Assembly (NCBI RefSeq): GCF_000002595.2
Contig: NC_057015.1
Location: 4,185,955 to 4,249,954, forward strand
Origin: Chlamydomonas reinhardtii
Lineage: Eukaryota > Chlorophyta > Chlorophyceae > Chlamydomonadales > Chlamydomonadaceae
Length of the DNA stretch: 64,000 bases
Reading direction: 5' to 3'
The translations under genes and the position numbers were made by a program. The notes beneath the pieces are model-generated. The model was not told where the DNA came from and searched no databases. It worked only from the letters and a program-made list of their open reading frames with translations. Each line of letters opens with the position of its first letter. Positions within the stretch are counted from its first letter, which is position 1. Positions 48,700 to 59,300 of this stretch are shown in pieces.

Positions 48700-50321
48700 A
48701 TGCTACGTGGAGCCGCTTCTGCTCTCGGCGAAAGGCGATGCACCTTTAGGCAACCGTCAGCGCCGAGAGGGCGCCTGGTTGTCGTTGCTGCACACCGAGT
48801 GAGGTCCAAGAAGCAGGTGGCGTGCAGCAGGACGCTTGTGGCGAAACCAGGACACGAGACCGAGGTTGCACGCCTGAGCGGCGAGATACTGAAGTGGTCC
48901 CACGGCAACTCTCCAGTTGGAAAGCAGATCCTCGAGTACACCTGCGTCCGTGATGGCTGGGAGGCCGACACGTTCCACTTCTGGTGAGTGCGACTCTGGT
49001 ACATTACTGGCTTGGAGGGAGGCGGAGAGAGGCGGGGGACAAGGAAGGTGCAGGGTCATGTGTGCGTGCGTGCGCTGCCAGCACCCGCACATTTTCACCC
49101 GCCTTCTAATTGTTGCCATCCGCAATGGACAGGGAGCGGTATGAAACCCCAACCGCCTTCGGAGAGCACACAACCGCCCCGCGCATGGTGGAGCTTCTGA
49201 CTGAGGTAGGAGAGGCCCGCTAGGTGTTGTCACGATCAAACACACGACAGGGTCGACCGTTTCACTTCCACGAAGCAAAATCAGTTACTCCTTGGTCACA
49301 CCCCGGTTCCTTATATCCCCACCGACACGTTCTCAATCTCCTGCGGCCCTGCCCCCTTGGGTTTTGGTTGACTTGGGACTGGAATGAACTTACCCCTCCT
49401 TCCGCCCACAGCTCCAGCCGCACTTGAAGGGCCCCATCGGCATCTCGCTGTACAGCTACGAGAACGGAATGCTGGGGCCCGCCAGCATGCAAGAAGGTGA
49501 GAGATGCGGGCAGTGAGGGCGCATGCGCAGGCATCAAGCTCCAGAAGAAGAGGGATTGCCCTGACCCACCAGATGGGTAGCCCTCACGGCTTGCACGTGC
49601 GGGGCCAAGTGCCAGCAGTTCGGGGCCTTGCGCCTGCTGACGCGAAGTATGTATCATGTACTTGTTGCGTCTGCAGGGCCCAAGGGTGAGGGTGGCCTCG
49701 ATGACGCGACCGGCGCCAGCGGGGCGGCGGGCGGCGCTTCATACAAGCAGACCTCGCGCGCGTTCGACTTGAGTGAGTCGGGCGGGCCTGTTTGCCGCTG
49801 TTGGGGGCATGGCGGGGGCGGCCGGTTCTGCCATGGGTGTGTGATGGGACAGGGTCAAGGCAGGTTGGTAAAGTCCCGTAGGGTGCAGCTGATTCCCAGA
49901 ACCCAGCAGCTGACAAACAATTTGCAAGGTTCTGCCATGGGGTGCATCCAAGGTGCAGAGGCGTGGGATTAGGGCACTCGGCGATGTGGGTCGGGCTAGG
50001 TGACTCCTGTTAAAGCCCCAGACCTCATTGCCCGCTTCCCATGCGCTGCACGCTCCCGCAGCCAAGGTCGACGAGCACGAGGAAACGCAGCGCGAGCAGC
50101 AGCTGCTCAACAACATGGCGGGCGGCGCACCACAGGTTCCGCAGCAGCAGCAGCAGCTGGGCGGGGCCGTAAAGGCGGCGGTGGCGGCGGAGAAGGATAA
50201 GGATGCGCAGGGGCCGCGCGGGCTGCCCGCGCTGACGCCGAGCAACCTGCTGGCCATGGCCGCGGGCGCCAAGGACGCGGTGATGGGCTCGCTGTGCCGC
50301 ATGTTCCGCTTCAAGCACTAA
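48700..50321 (+). CDS. ABM-domain (dimeric alpha-beta barrel) protein, plastid-type
   Basis: Five exons (48700-48983, 49133-49205, 49412-49496, 49677-49772, 50062-50321) join in phase into 265 aa. Residues about 40-145 look like an antibiotic biosynthesis monooxygenase (ABM) domain. They open with RTLVAKPGHETEVARL, pass EYTCVRDGWEADTFHFWERY with the usual FWERYET core, then HTTAPRMVELLTELQPHL. Such domains form small dimers and range from monooxygenases to heme-degrading enzymes, so no reaction is assigned. The Arg/Ser-rich start suggests a plastid transit peptide. The last 120 residues are Gln/Ala-rich and probably unstructured, ending CRMFRFKH. Confidence 0.75.
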
Positions 50322-50455
50322 GGCCGGCGCGGCCTGGGGGCGGCAGGGGCAGGAGGGCACGATGCACGGGGCGATGGGTGCGATGGGGACAAGGGAGGCA
50401 CCAACTTGGATGCTTGGGGGGTCGGTGACAATGAGCAAAAGGCTAGAGGCGGTCC

Positions 50456-50511
50456 GCGTGATAGGGCGCTGCATGTGCTTGTCGGGCTGTCCCTTCACTT
50501 GTAATCCGCAT
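50456..50511 (+). repeat. 3' UTR repeat arm with ABM-gene poly(A) signal
   Basis: Plus-strand copy of the element at 46083-46128, with TGTAA at 50500-50504 about 180 nt after the ABM-gene stop. Together the two arms form an inverted repeat enclosing the PAI/ABM pair. Confidence 0.85.
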
Positions 50512-51887
50512 CCATGTGCAAATAGCATGTTACGGTAGCAATGGTGGGCTGGTGGCATATGGGTATTTGGTGAGCTTCGTGCACGTGTGTCACGCCCTGA
50601 CGTGTGACCGTGCATGCCGTGTCACCGCATGGTGTTTTCACGCATTACTTAGCATGATTACGTACGCCAGCACACGGTATCGCGTGACACGTGGACAAGG
50701 TGGTCAGCATTGAGGGCCATCAATGCTGTGGATAGGGCTGTTGTCGGAATTCGAAGCGGTGCAGTGACAAGCACCCGCCGTTACTTCTCCCCATCCGATT
50801 ACCGTACAGCCATGCTTGCCCTAATGCACACCAAACGGCCAGGTGCAGAGATAGCTTGACTGCGTCGGGCCCGCCTGTACTGGCCGTGCACGCTGCCAAC
50901 CGGACGAGCAGGTGTGGCGCCCATTCGCAAGTCGTGGTCGGGCCGATGGCAGCACCGCGGCGGTACATGGCGGCCAGCTGCCCTTGACGCTTGCGCCAGT
51001 GGGGAGGGACGGACACCGAACACCCAAGCTTACAGGACCGTACACAGCCTTGGACCCTGCTTCTCAGTACAGTTGCCCCTCTACTCTGTAGTTATCACTG
51101 CAAGGCTTGCATGTCGCCGTTGCGTCGTCTGTAGTATCTGCTCTTGGGCAATGTCCGCGCCGCCGCTCACACACAGCGCACCATGCTGCAACCTGTTTGG
51201 CATGCTTCTGTTCTTCGTGCAACCATATTCCAGTTCACGGCCAACCCGGGCAACGCATGTCCATCCTTCAACATTGTCGACAGTCGTGTCACCTGCACCG
51301 CATAGCGGCCCGCCCAGCACCCATCTCAGCTGCTTGTGCCTGAGACCGCCGTGCGAGGCAATCTGGGCCTCGGGGACACAGAGGCAACCGCCTCGGCACC
51401 CTGCCAGCCCGCGCCCTCTCAGGCAGCACCCACCGCAGCATAGGGCCTGTCCCCGCGGTCTTTCTGCGTCAATACACCATACACCTGAGTCAGCTCGGGT
51501 TCGGAGCCGGCGGACCTCGTATGCACTCGCGATAGGGGCGCCAGCCATGAAAGCGGCTGGCCCCGACGCGCGCCCAGCCAAGCGCCCGGCCCACGCACAT
51601 AACTTCATACACCCTCTCTCCTGGCGTCACGCCACCTCAAAATACACCACCTAGGAGACTCTCATTCGTTATTGCTCCGCCACAGGCTAAGTAAAGCCTT
51701 TCCCGCCTGGGCGCTGGCGAGCCGGGAGCTGTTGGACGCGGGCTGCCGGCGCATTCACCCAAGGCGTCCGCTCGCCTTGCAGCATGCTACAAGCCAGCTG
51801 GTACCGCGCCCTCCCCGCCCCCGCGACTGCCCTCGCCACGACATGTCGCCGCTGGCGCCTCTACTTTGGAATGCCGAACGCAGCTGC
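50512..51887. other. Gene-free stretch; 3' UTR of the alpha-carboxyltransferase gene
   Basis: No supported gene. The right part is 3' UTR of the minus-strand gene. Minus-strand TGTAA at 51030-51034 is the likely end of that transcript. Confidence 0.5.
51030..51034 (-). terminator. TGTAA poly(A) signal of the alpha-carboxyltransferase gene
   Basis: TTACA on the plus strand, about 855 nt beyond the stop codon; the nearest minus-strand TGTAA seen. Confidence 0.5.
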
Positions 51888-54800
51888 TTAAGCGGCGGCG
51901 TTGACGACGGCGCCGTTGCTGCTGGCGGGGGCGGGTGCCGACTTGTGCACCTGGCCCGCCTGCTGCTGCTTCCGCCGCCGCGCCTCCACCATAGACACCG
52001 CCACGTCCATGATGCCTGGGCGGTGCGGCAGAGGTGCAGGAACACAGGGGAGGTTGGCGGGTGGGTCGCAACGGTGGATGAACCAGCCAGGAACGCAGTA
52101 CACGTCCATGACTCGCCACGCAGCCCGCTCACGCTGCACCGCGCGTGCCACCCCATCGTTGCCCAGGCCTCGGACCCGCCCCGACGTCCCCACGCCCTGT
52201 CTGCTGTCCACCCACATGCCGGCCTTGTGGCACTCTCACCTGACCGGCCCAGGCCCGGCGGCTGCACGGGCTTGTTGAGCCACTCGGCGCCCTCCGCCAT
52301 GAGCTTCTCCCACTTCTCGTCCGCGTCCACCAGCTGCTCGATGTAGCGCGCCTCCGCCTCAGTGGCGGCCCAGGCGCCGGTCTTGGTGGTGGTGCCGGAG
52401 GTCTGAGCGGCAGGCGGGGGCGCGGGGCCGCGGTTCAGGCTCGTGCTGCGCTGTGCACTCTGTCTTTTGCTGCCCCTCAACGCACGTATACAGACGCACT
52501 GCGTCTTTCCTAGTGTCCCTTCAAACACAAATCGGCACGTACAACACAGGTTCGCCTGCACGCGTGCGTTCACTTACTGCCGCGCGCTCCGCCAGGGCGG
52601 TGCGCCAGTCACCGCCCTTGACCACAAACTCTTGGAACTGGCCCAGCTTGCGGAACTTGGCGTAGCGGTCCAGCTTGATCTCCTCCTCGCTCATCACGGC
52701 GTACCTACGGGGGTTAAGGCCCGGAAGGCGGCGATGAGGCTGATAAGGGCCGGTGTGCGTCTTCCGGCAGATCGCTATCATCGTCAAGTGTAGCAGCGAC
52801 AGCTTGCAAGTGCTATTAGGCAGCCGTGCCATCCGTGCGGCTCTGGGCGCCTGTGCTGGCTGCTGCGTGCCACGTGTGCTGCCGCAACTCATTCCCAGCC
52901 CACGCTCGGCACGCCGCTGTGCCTCCCGACTTCCCCTTCCAGTCCCGTCTCTCATTCATCCGCAGCAGCACTGAGCACAAACGAGAAGCCACCCCGCTCT
53001 AACCGCTCCCCGCCCCACCCTCCAGCTCCCTCCCTTCCTTCCCCCCCCTCGCACTCACTCGGAGTAGACGTTGAGGATGCTCTCCTTGATCATGGGGAAG
53101 GCCGCCAGCGGGTCGCTGTGCGCGCCGCCCAGCGGCTCCGGCACGATGTGGTCCATGACGCCGAACTTCACCAGCTCGGCCGAGGTGATGCGCAGGGCCT
53201 CAGTGGCCTGAGGGGGAAGAGGTGCGTGTGTGTGGGGCGGGGGGGGGGGGCCGAGTGGGTTTGCAGAGTATTAGGAGGGTGTTCAGCTCAGCAGGCTTGG
53301 CAGTTGCCCCATAGCTGTGTGCTCGCGCTGGGCTAGCATGTGGGAGGGCCGGACCCATGCCAGCAAGCACAACGCCATTGGGCTGTAAACTGGCCACGCC
53401 GTTCCGCTCGACTAGATAGCCACCGCTGGCCCGTCGCTGCAAGCCGCAGCCGCCATTAGTGGTACCACACTGCTACTAGAAGCGGCACTTGGCACGAAGC
53501 CTGGCTGCTGCCGCTGACGACTATCAGGGCTTAACTGCTGACTGGTCGCTCGCATCCGTATCTGCCTGGCGCGGCTGATGCAATGCACCACCTACACATC
53601 GTACCTGGCTCTGTGTCTACGCCTCTGCCACCAGCTGACCCTCATCCAAACTAGTCGACAGTCCTGCCCTGCCATACCCCTGTCTAGCAGCCCCTCCGTA
53701 TCCCAGCTGGTCCTGCTGCCCCCTGACACCTGCCCCCCCCCCAGCTGCTGTCCCTTCGCACCTCGCCGGCGGCAGAGCGGCTCTTCCACAGGATGGCGGC
53801 GCAGGCCTCGGGCGAGGCCACGTAGTAGACCGCGTTCTCCATGATCAGGTTGCGGTTGGCGCAGCCAATGGCCAGCGCGCCGCCCGAGCCGCCCTCGCCA
53901 ATGACCACCGAGATGATGGGCACACGCAGGCCGAACATCTCACGCAGGTTCACGGCAATGGCCTCGCCCTGCGGCAGTGATGGGTCGGGCGGTGGTGGCG
54001 GTGATGGGGAGTGGTCAGCGGGGCGTCAGGGGACGGCGGGCAGGCAGGAGAGGAAGCAGCGGATCCACATCCAGGTGCACAGGCAGCTGGCGGCCGCAGC
54101 CCACGCACACTGGGGTGATCACCATCACGCAGCCTGCATCTGCCCCCCGCCATTCGGTCTCGCCCTCCTCTACTCCCTGGCCCACCTGCGCCTTCCACTC
54201 CGCCCCGCTCTTCGCTAGCCCTACAGCAACCGTACCGTTGCCCGCAAACGCCCGTCCGTCCTCTCTTCTCCAATCGGTATTGCTCACCACTACTCCCGCC
54301 TCCCACAACGCACACGCACACGCCCAGTCTCGCCCACCTGGCCCAGCTCCTCCGCGGTCTTGCCGGCATAGGCTCCGGGCGTGTCCACGAAGGTGATGAT
54401 GGGCAGACCAAACTTGTCGGCGTGGCGCATGAAGCGCAGCGCCTTGCGGTAGCCGTTGGGCTGGGGCATGCCGAAGTTGCGGCGAATGTTCTCCTGCGCG
54501 TAGTCGAGGCACAGCGGGTGTTGTAAGTGTGAATGTAGGAAGTGGATAGGTGCGGGTGTTGGGGGCGCGTGGTGGATTGCGCGCGTGTTTGTGCGTGTGG
54601 GTCGACACAGCGCGGGGGACTGGGCGCGGGCTGCTGGAAATCGCCCTTGAAGCCCAAAAGCGATAATCTACCGCTTGTCTGTCCCTCAGATAGCTTTTGG
54701 CGCGAAAGACGCGCGGCGGGAGTGCGTTCGACGCGCGCCGATGGGGCCAGGCCAAGCCAAGCCAGTCCTCATTAAGCGTTTCCCGCCACATTTCGCCGAA

Positions 54801-55769
54801 CCTTAGCCACTGCTGTTCCAGGCCCCCTGACGGCATTTTTCGCTGCCTGCTCATGCCATGGGTGTATTTGTAGCTGCCAACGGCAGGCAGCCGCGGCGCG
54901 AGCTGGAACCACCGATAACGCGCATAACGCTCCCGCCAGCTGGTGCTGCGCAACACCCCAGCCGCGCCAGAGTTCCGCTGCCTCGTCCGCGCCCCCGCCC
55001 CCGACCCTGCTCTCATTATCGCTAACTTGCTGCGACCTGCCTTTGTGTTCCGGCCCTTCTGGTGGCCGATCATCATGAACGGCGTGCCATTGATGCTGCC
55101 GATACCGCACACGATGGCGGGGTCGTCGAGACCCGCGCGGTCACCGTGCAGCTCCACGAACTTATCGGTGATGTTCAGGATGATGTCCAGGCAGGTAGGG
55201 CGATTGGGGTGGCGAGCGACTTGCAGACGCTGGACGGGCGTCAGCCGGCTGTAAGTCTCCTTCCGCAGCTGCATAAACCCAAGAAACAGCCGATCAGCAT
55301 ACAATCTGAGTCTTCGTCACTGCCAATTGCTCCAGATCCATGTGTACCTGCTTGGCGCGGCCCTCCAGCTCAGCAATGGAGGCGCTCACATCCACGCCGT
55401 TCTCCTCGGCGACCTTGCGCACCTGCGAGCATGCCAGAAATCCCGAATTGGCCTCACTGTGCCCACAGGGAGCATGCGTTGAGCTCAACGCTCGTGGCAA
55501 CGCACCTCCTTGATGCGCTTATCCAGCTCCAGCAGAGGCTTCTCAAACTCAAGCGTCGTGGTGTTCTGCGCCTTGTCCTTCACCGGCCCAAAGCGAGACA
55601 GGATAGTGCCCAGCCACTCGCGGCCTCCCTCGCGCTCCTTAGGCGTGTCCGGGGGCAGTCGGGGTGCCGCTTGCACCTTAACGCTCGGTCGGGCCACAGT
55701 GGCACGCTGAGCAGCGCGCGGTGCCGCAGCAGCATCGCTAACCAGAGTCTTGCTCTTGAGGACCTGCAT
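51888..55769 (-). CDS. ACX1: Acetyl-CoA carboxylase carboxyltransferase alpha subunit, plastid
   Basis: Alpha subunit of the carboxyltransferase of the multi-subunit plastid acetyl-CoA carboxylase (AccA type). With the beta subunit it moves the carboxyl group from carboxybiotin to acetyl-CoA in fatty-acid synthesis. Nine exons (55506-55769, 55348-55422, 55041-55268, 54338-54493, 53762-53968, 53059-53207, 52578-52704, 52240-52450, 51888-52015) give 514 aa. Family blocks are [102 protein letters not shown] and [13 protein letters not shown]. The first 50 or so residues are a transit peptide. The C terminus extends beyond bacterial AccA, ending NGAVVNAAA. Intron 3 seems to use a GC donor. The symbol follows Chlamydomonas usage. 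Confidence 0.93.
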
Positions 55770-56360
55770 TCTATCAAGTCTGAGCTACCTAAGCGCTCCT
55801 GGCGCGAATTGCAGAATTGATAAGTGAGCAGGAGGTGCTCCTCAAGTGGGTTAGTCCACAACTACCCGTCTGTGGTCTGCACAAATAAGCGAAGTGAGGA
55901 TCGCTCGCTGAGGGGGCTGGGGGGCGGACTCGGGGGCGATCCATGCGACCGATTGCCCTGCGCGTGCACACCCCTATTGTTGGAGCTGACTGCTTGACTT
56001 TTGCATTATTACCAATTACAGCAATTGATACATAATGCGAGCCAGCTCAAGCGCGGTTAGCAAAAGGTGAAAAGGCTCCCGCCAAGTCCCCCGCACCGAA
56101 AAACGCGCCTTCTGTAGCAAACCCGAAATAAATCGCATCAATGCTTTGCGCAATTGAACAACGTCCCGGGGTTTCAGAAAACCGCTGATCCTCCAACAGC
56201 CGTTCGCCGTAAGTTCGCACCCCGGCTCTCGCTGACTCCGGAGGACTCCGGCGCCTCACGCGACCTCGGCCCCTCGGCTCAACCACACAAGGACGCAGCC
56301 TCCACCTACGTCACCCTCCACCTCACACGCTGTGATGCTCTGCCACGCATGCGCCTGCGC
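55770..56360. other. Intergenic: alpha-carboxyltransferase promoter and SPRY/U-box 3' UTR
   Basis: No gene seen. It holds the promoter of the gene starting at 55769 and the 3' UTR of the next minus-strand gene. Confidence 0.5.
56016..56020 (-). terminator. TGTAA poly(A) signal of the SPRY/U-box gene
   Basis: TTACA on the plus strand, about 340 nt beyond the stop codon. Confidence 0.6.
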
Positions 56361-59300
56361 TCAGCCTGTCCGGCCCTTGCTCCTGAGCCAGGCCTGCACC
56401 TTGGCGCGCAGCTCTGTGTTGGGCGTGAGCGCCGCGCGCGCCAGCGGCGTGCGCGAGAAGGGGTCGGTCTGGCTGGTGAGGAAGTGGCGCTCAATGGTGG
56501 AGCGATCCACTGTCACCTGGTGTGGGTGGGTGGAGGGTGGACGGGGGCGTCAGGGACAGCGGCGAGGTTGGAGGGGCCTGATGAATGCGGCGAGAGACAC
56601 TCGGTGCGACAAGCACGACGGCGTGGCGACTTCCTGACATGGAAAGCTCGATGGGTGGCTTCAAGGCTTGTTTGCCCACACAGCGGCTGGCAACAGTAGC
56701 ACTTCTCGCGTGCACGTATACGAACGCACGCACGCACGCATGCGTGCACAATCAAGCCAATTCAAGCCGCATGTACACACACACGGGTTCATGGGCACAC
56801 GTCGAGGAGGGTGCAAAGACCCCATGCGTGTGTATCAGCATATGGTCACACAAGTGTGTGGTGTATGTACACGCACCCACGACACGCACCTGTGAGTCGG
56901 GCAGGATGACTGGATCCGTCATGAGGGAGGAGGTGATGGGGTCGCACAGCTCCTCGGGCGCCTCGCTGCCGCCGCCCGCCCCGCCGCTTGCTCCGCCGGC
57001 TTCGGCTGCCAGCTGCTGCCGCCGCGCCGCCGCCGCCAGCAGCAGCCGGCTGAACAGCCGCATACCTGCGAATGAGGAAAACATGTGTGCGTGGCGTGCA
57101 GAAACGTGAGTGCGGGGAACCCCACAAGCAAAGTATATGCAGGATTGCAGGTGCGCGCGGGTCGGCATAATAGCGCATAGCGCGGCGGACAAGAACAAAC
57201 CGACGTACATTGCTGACCTCATTTGTTCGCGAACACGCGAACATGCAATCCCGACTTTGCCCTGCCCAGACTTGCACCACAACAGCCAGACAGAGCACCC
57301 TGCCACGCCTCCATGCTCCACGCCTCCATGCTTCTGTGCTTGCGCCGCCGCCACGCGATCCTGCCACCACGAAACCCACTCACCCGCCTCCAGTCCCGCC
57401 GGCTCCGCCGACGGCAGCGCGGCCCACCAGTCCAGCCCGCGCAGGTAGGCCATCTGCTTCTCCGTGTGGCTGTCGCTGTGTCGCAGCAGCGCGTCCAGCA
57501 GCTGCAGCTGCTGCTGCTGCTGCTGCTGCTGCTCGCCACCACTACCAACACCACCACTGCCGCCGCCCACTCCACACGCGCTGCGCCACAGGCCCAGCAG
57601 CGCCCCCACCACGGGTGCCAGAGCCGCCGCCTTGTGCACCTTGTCCGCCAGCAGGCTGCGCTCCAGCCGCAGGGTGCTGCTCATGCCGCCGGCGCCGTCG
57701 GCAGCTGGGAGCGCGAGCAGCTCCGTGAGGCGGCGCGCGTCGCTGCCCTCCGTGAAGTGCGACAGCACGAACGACACCACCTCCAGCAGCCTGTGCGCGT
57801 GTGGGCGGGTTGCGAGGTGTGGGCCAGGGGGACAGGCGTTGTGGTGCCAGCGAGGTGGCTGCGTGGCGTGGCGGATTCACGGTGCCAACGAGTACGCTGT
57901 GGCTGCCCGGCGAGAACAGCTAGCATGGCACTGAGATGCTGAGCGCTGTCCTTGCAAGGCCTGGGCCTGACACACCGACAACGCACGCGCGCCCACAATG
58001 CGCCATGCCCCAGCGCCGCTCGGCCTAGCCGACCCCCAGCCCGCACCTGTTGAGATTGAGTGCCGCAGGCGGCGCCTCCTCGCCCTCCGCGGCGCCCTGC
58101 CCCTGCCCCTGGCCCTGGCCCTGCTCCTGGCCCAGGAAGGCGTCCGGCAGGCTGGCCGCGGCCCACTCCAGCAGCCGCAGCAGCGCCGTGACCAGCTCGA
58201 ACAGCAGCCCGGCCTTGCGGTACTGCTGCTGCTGCTCCGTCACGTGGCGTCGGGAGCGGCTGCTGTCATGCAGGTCCGCCACTGCGACGTAAGAACCCAT
58301 GTTTAGGGGGCGTAGACACTTGGGAAGGGGTGGTGTGCACACAGGCGTCGCGCATGTGCCCAGCCCTCGGGGCCTGCAGCCGTTTCCATCAGATCCCCAA
58401 CAGCCGCAGCCGCAACAGCACCTGCTGCAGCACACTAGCCGCCGCGCAACAGCCAGCACACGCAGCAGGGCTCACCTGTAGCTGCAAAGTCGCTTGTGGC
58501 CCAGTTGGCGCAGTTGAAGAGACGGTGCAGGAAGGGCTGCAGCGCCGGACCGCCCGGCCTCAGCTCCGCCGCCAGAGCCGCACGGAACTGTGTGCTGCCG
58601 CCGCCACCACCGCATGCCCCCGTGTGGCCTGGACCCGAGGCCGAGGAGCTGGCGGCGGCGCCGGAGCTCAGCCGCTCCTGTGGGCTGTGTGCGGGGGTAC
58701 CGCTGGGCGCGTCGTCGCCGAAGCCCATCCCGCGCACCATCTTGAGCAGCACCTGCGCGAGTGGGCGAGCGCGAGAACAGACACAACAACAACATCATTA
58801 CAGCAGCGATCCCCACTACGGCAATAGACAGGCACTCACAGCCATGCTCCTTCCTCCGCTTGCCGGCCTACCAACACGGATGTGGACCTGGAGCGACAGC
58901 CGCCCAGCCGCACACAGCAGCGGCGCCTCACCACCACCTCACCACCACGCCGCCCCCACGCCCCGCACCTGCGCCACCGGGTGCCACAGCCGCGAGTCGA
59001 ACGCCGCCACCGCCGCACCCGCCAGCCGCGCCCGCGCCACGGCGTTGCGCTCCACCTCCGCCATCAGCCCCGGCGCGCCCAGCAGCGAGCCCAGCCCCGC
59101 CACCAGCGCCTCCTTGGCGTCAGGCGTGCAGATGCGCGGCTCGTGCAGCAGCACCACCAGCGCCCCGATCAGGTCGCCCAGGGAGCCCTGGCTGCTGCCG
59201 CCACTGCCGCCACTGTTGCTACTGCCGCCGCTGCTATTGCTACTGCCGGACACGCCGTGCGCGCGCAGCGCCTCCACGGTGGGCGCGGTGGCGGCGGGCG

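Noticed and set aside
56361-57065. A separate E4/UFD2 ubiquitin factor gene
   Set aside because: The U-box fits UFD2, but no UFD2 core lies upstream; the upstream exons are KPC1/RKP-specific and join to it in phase.
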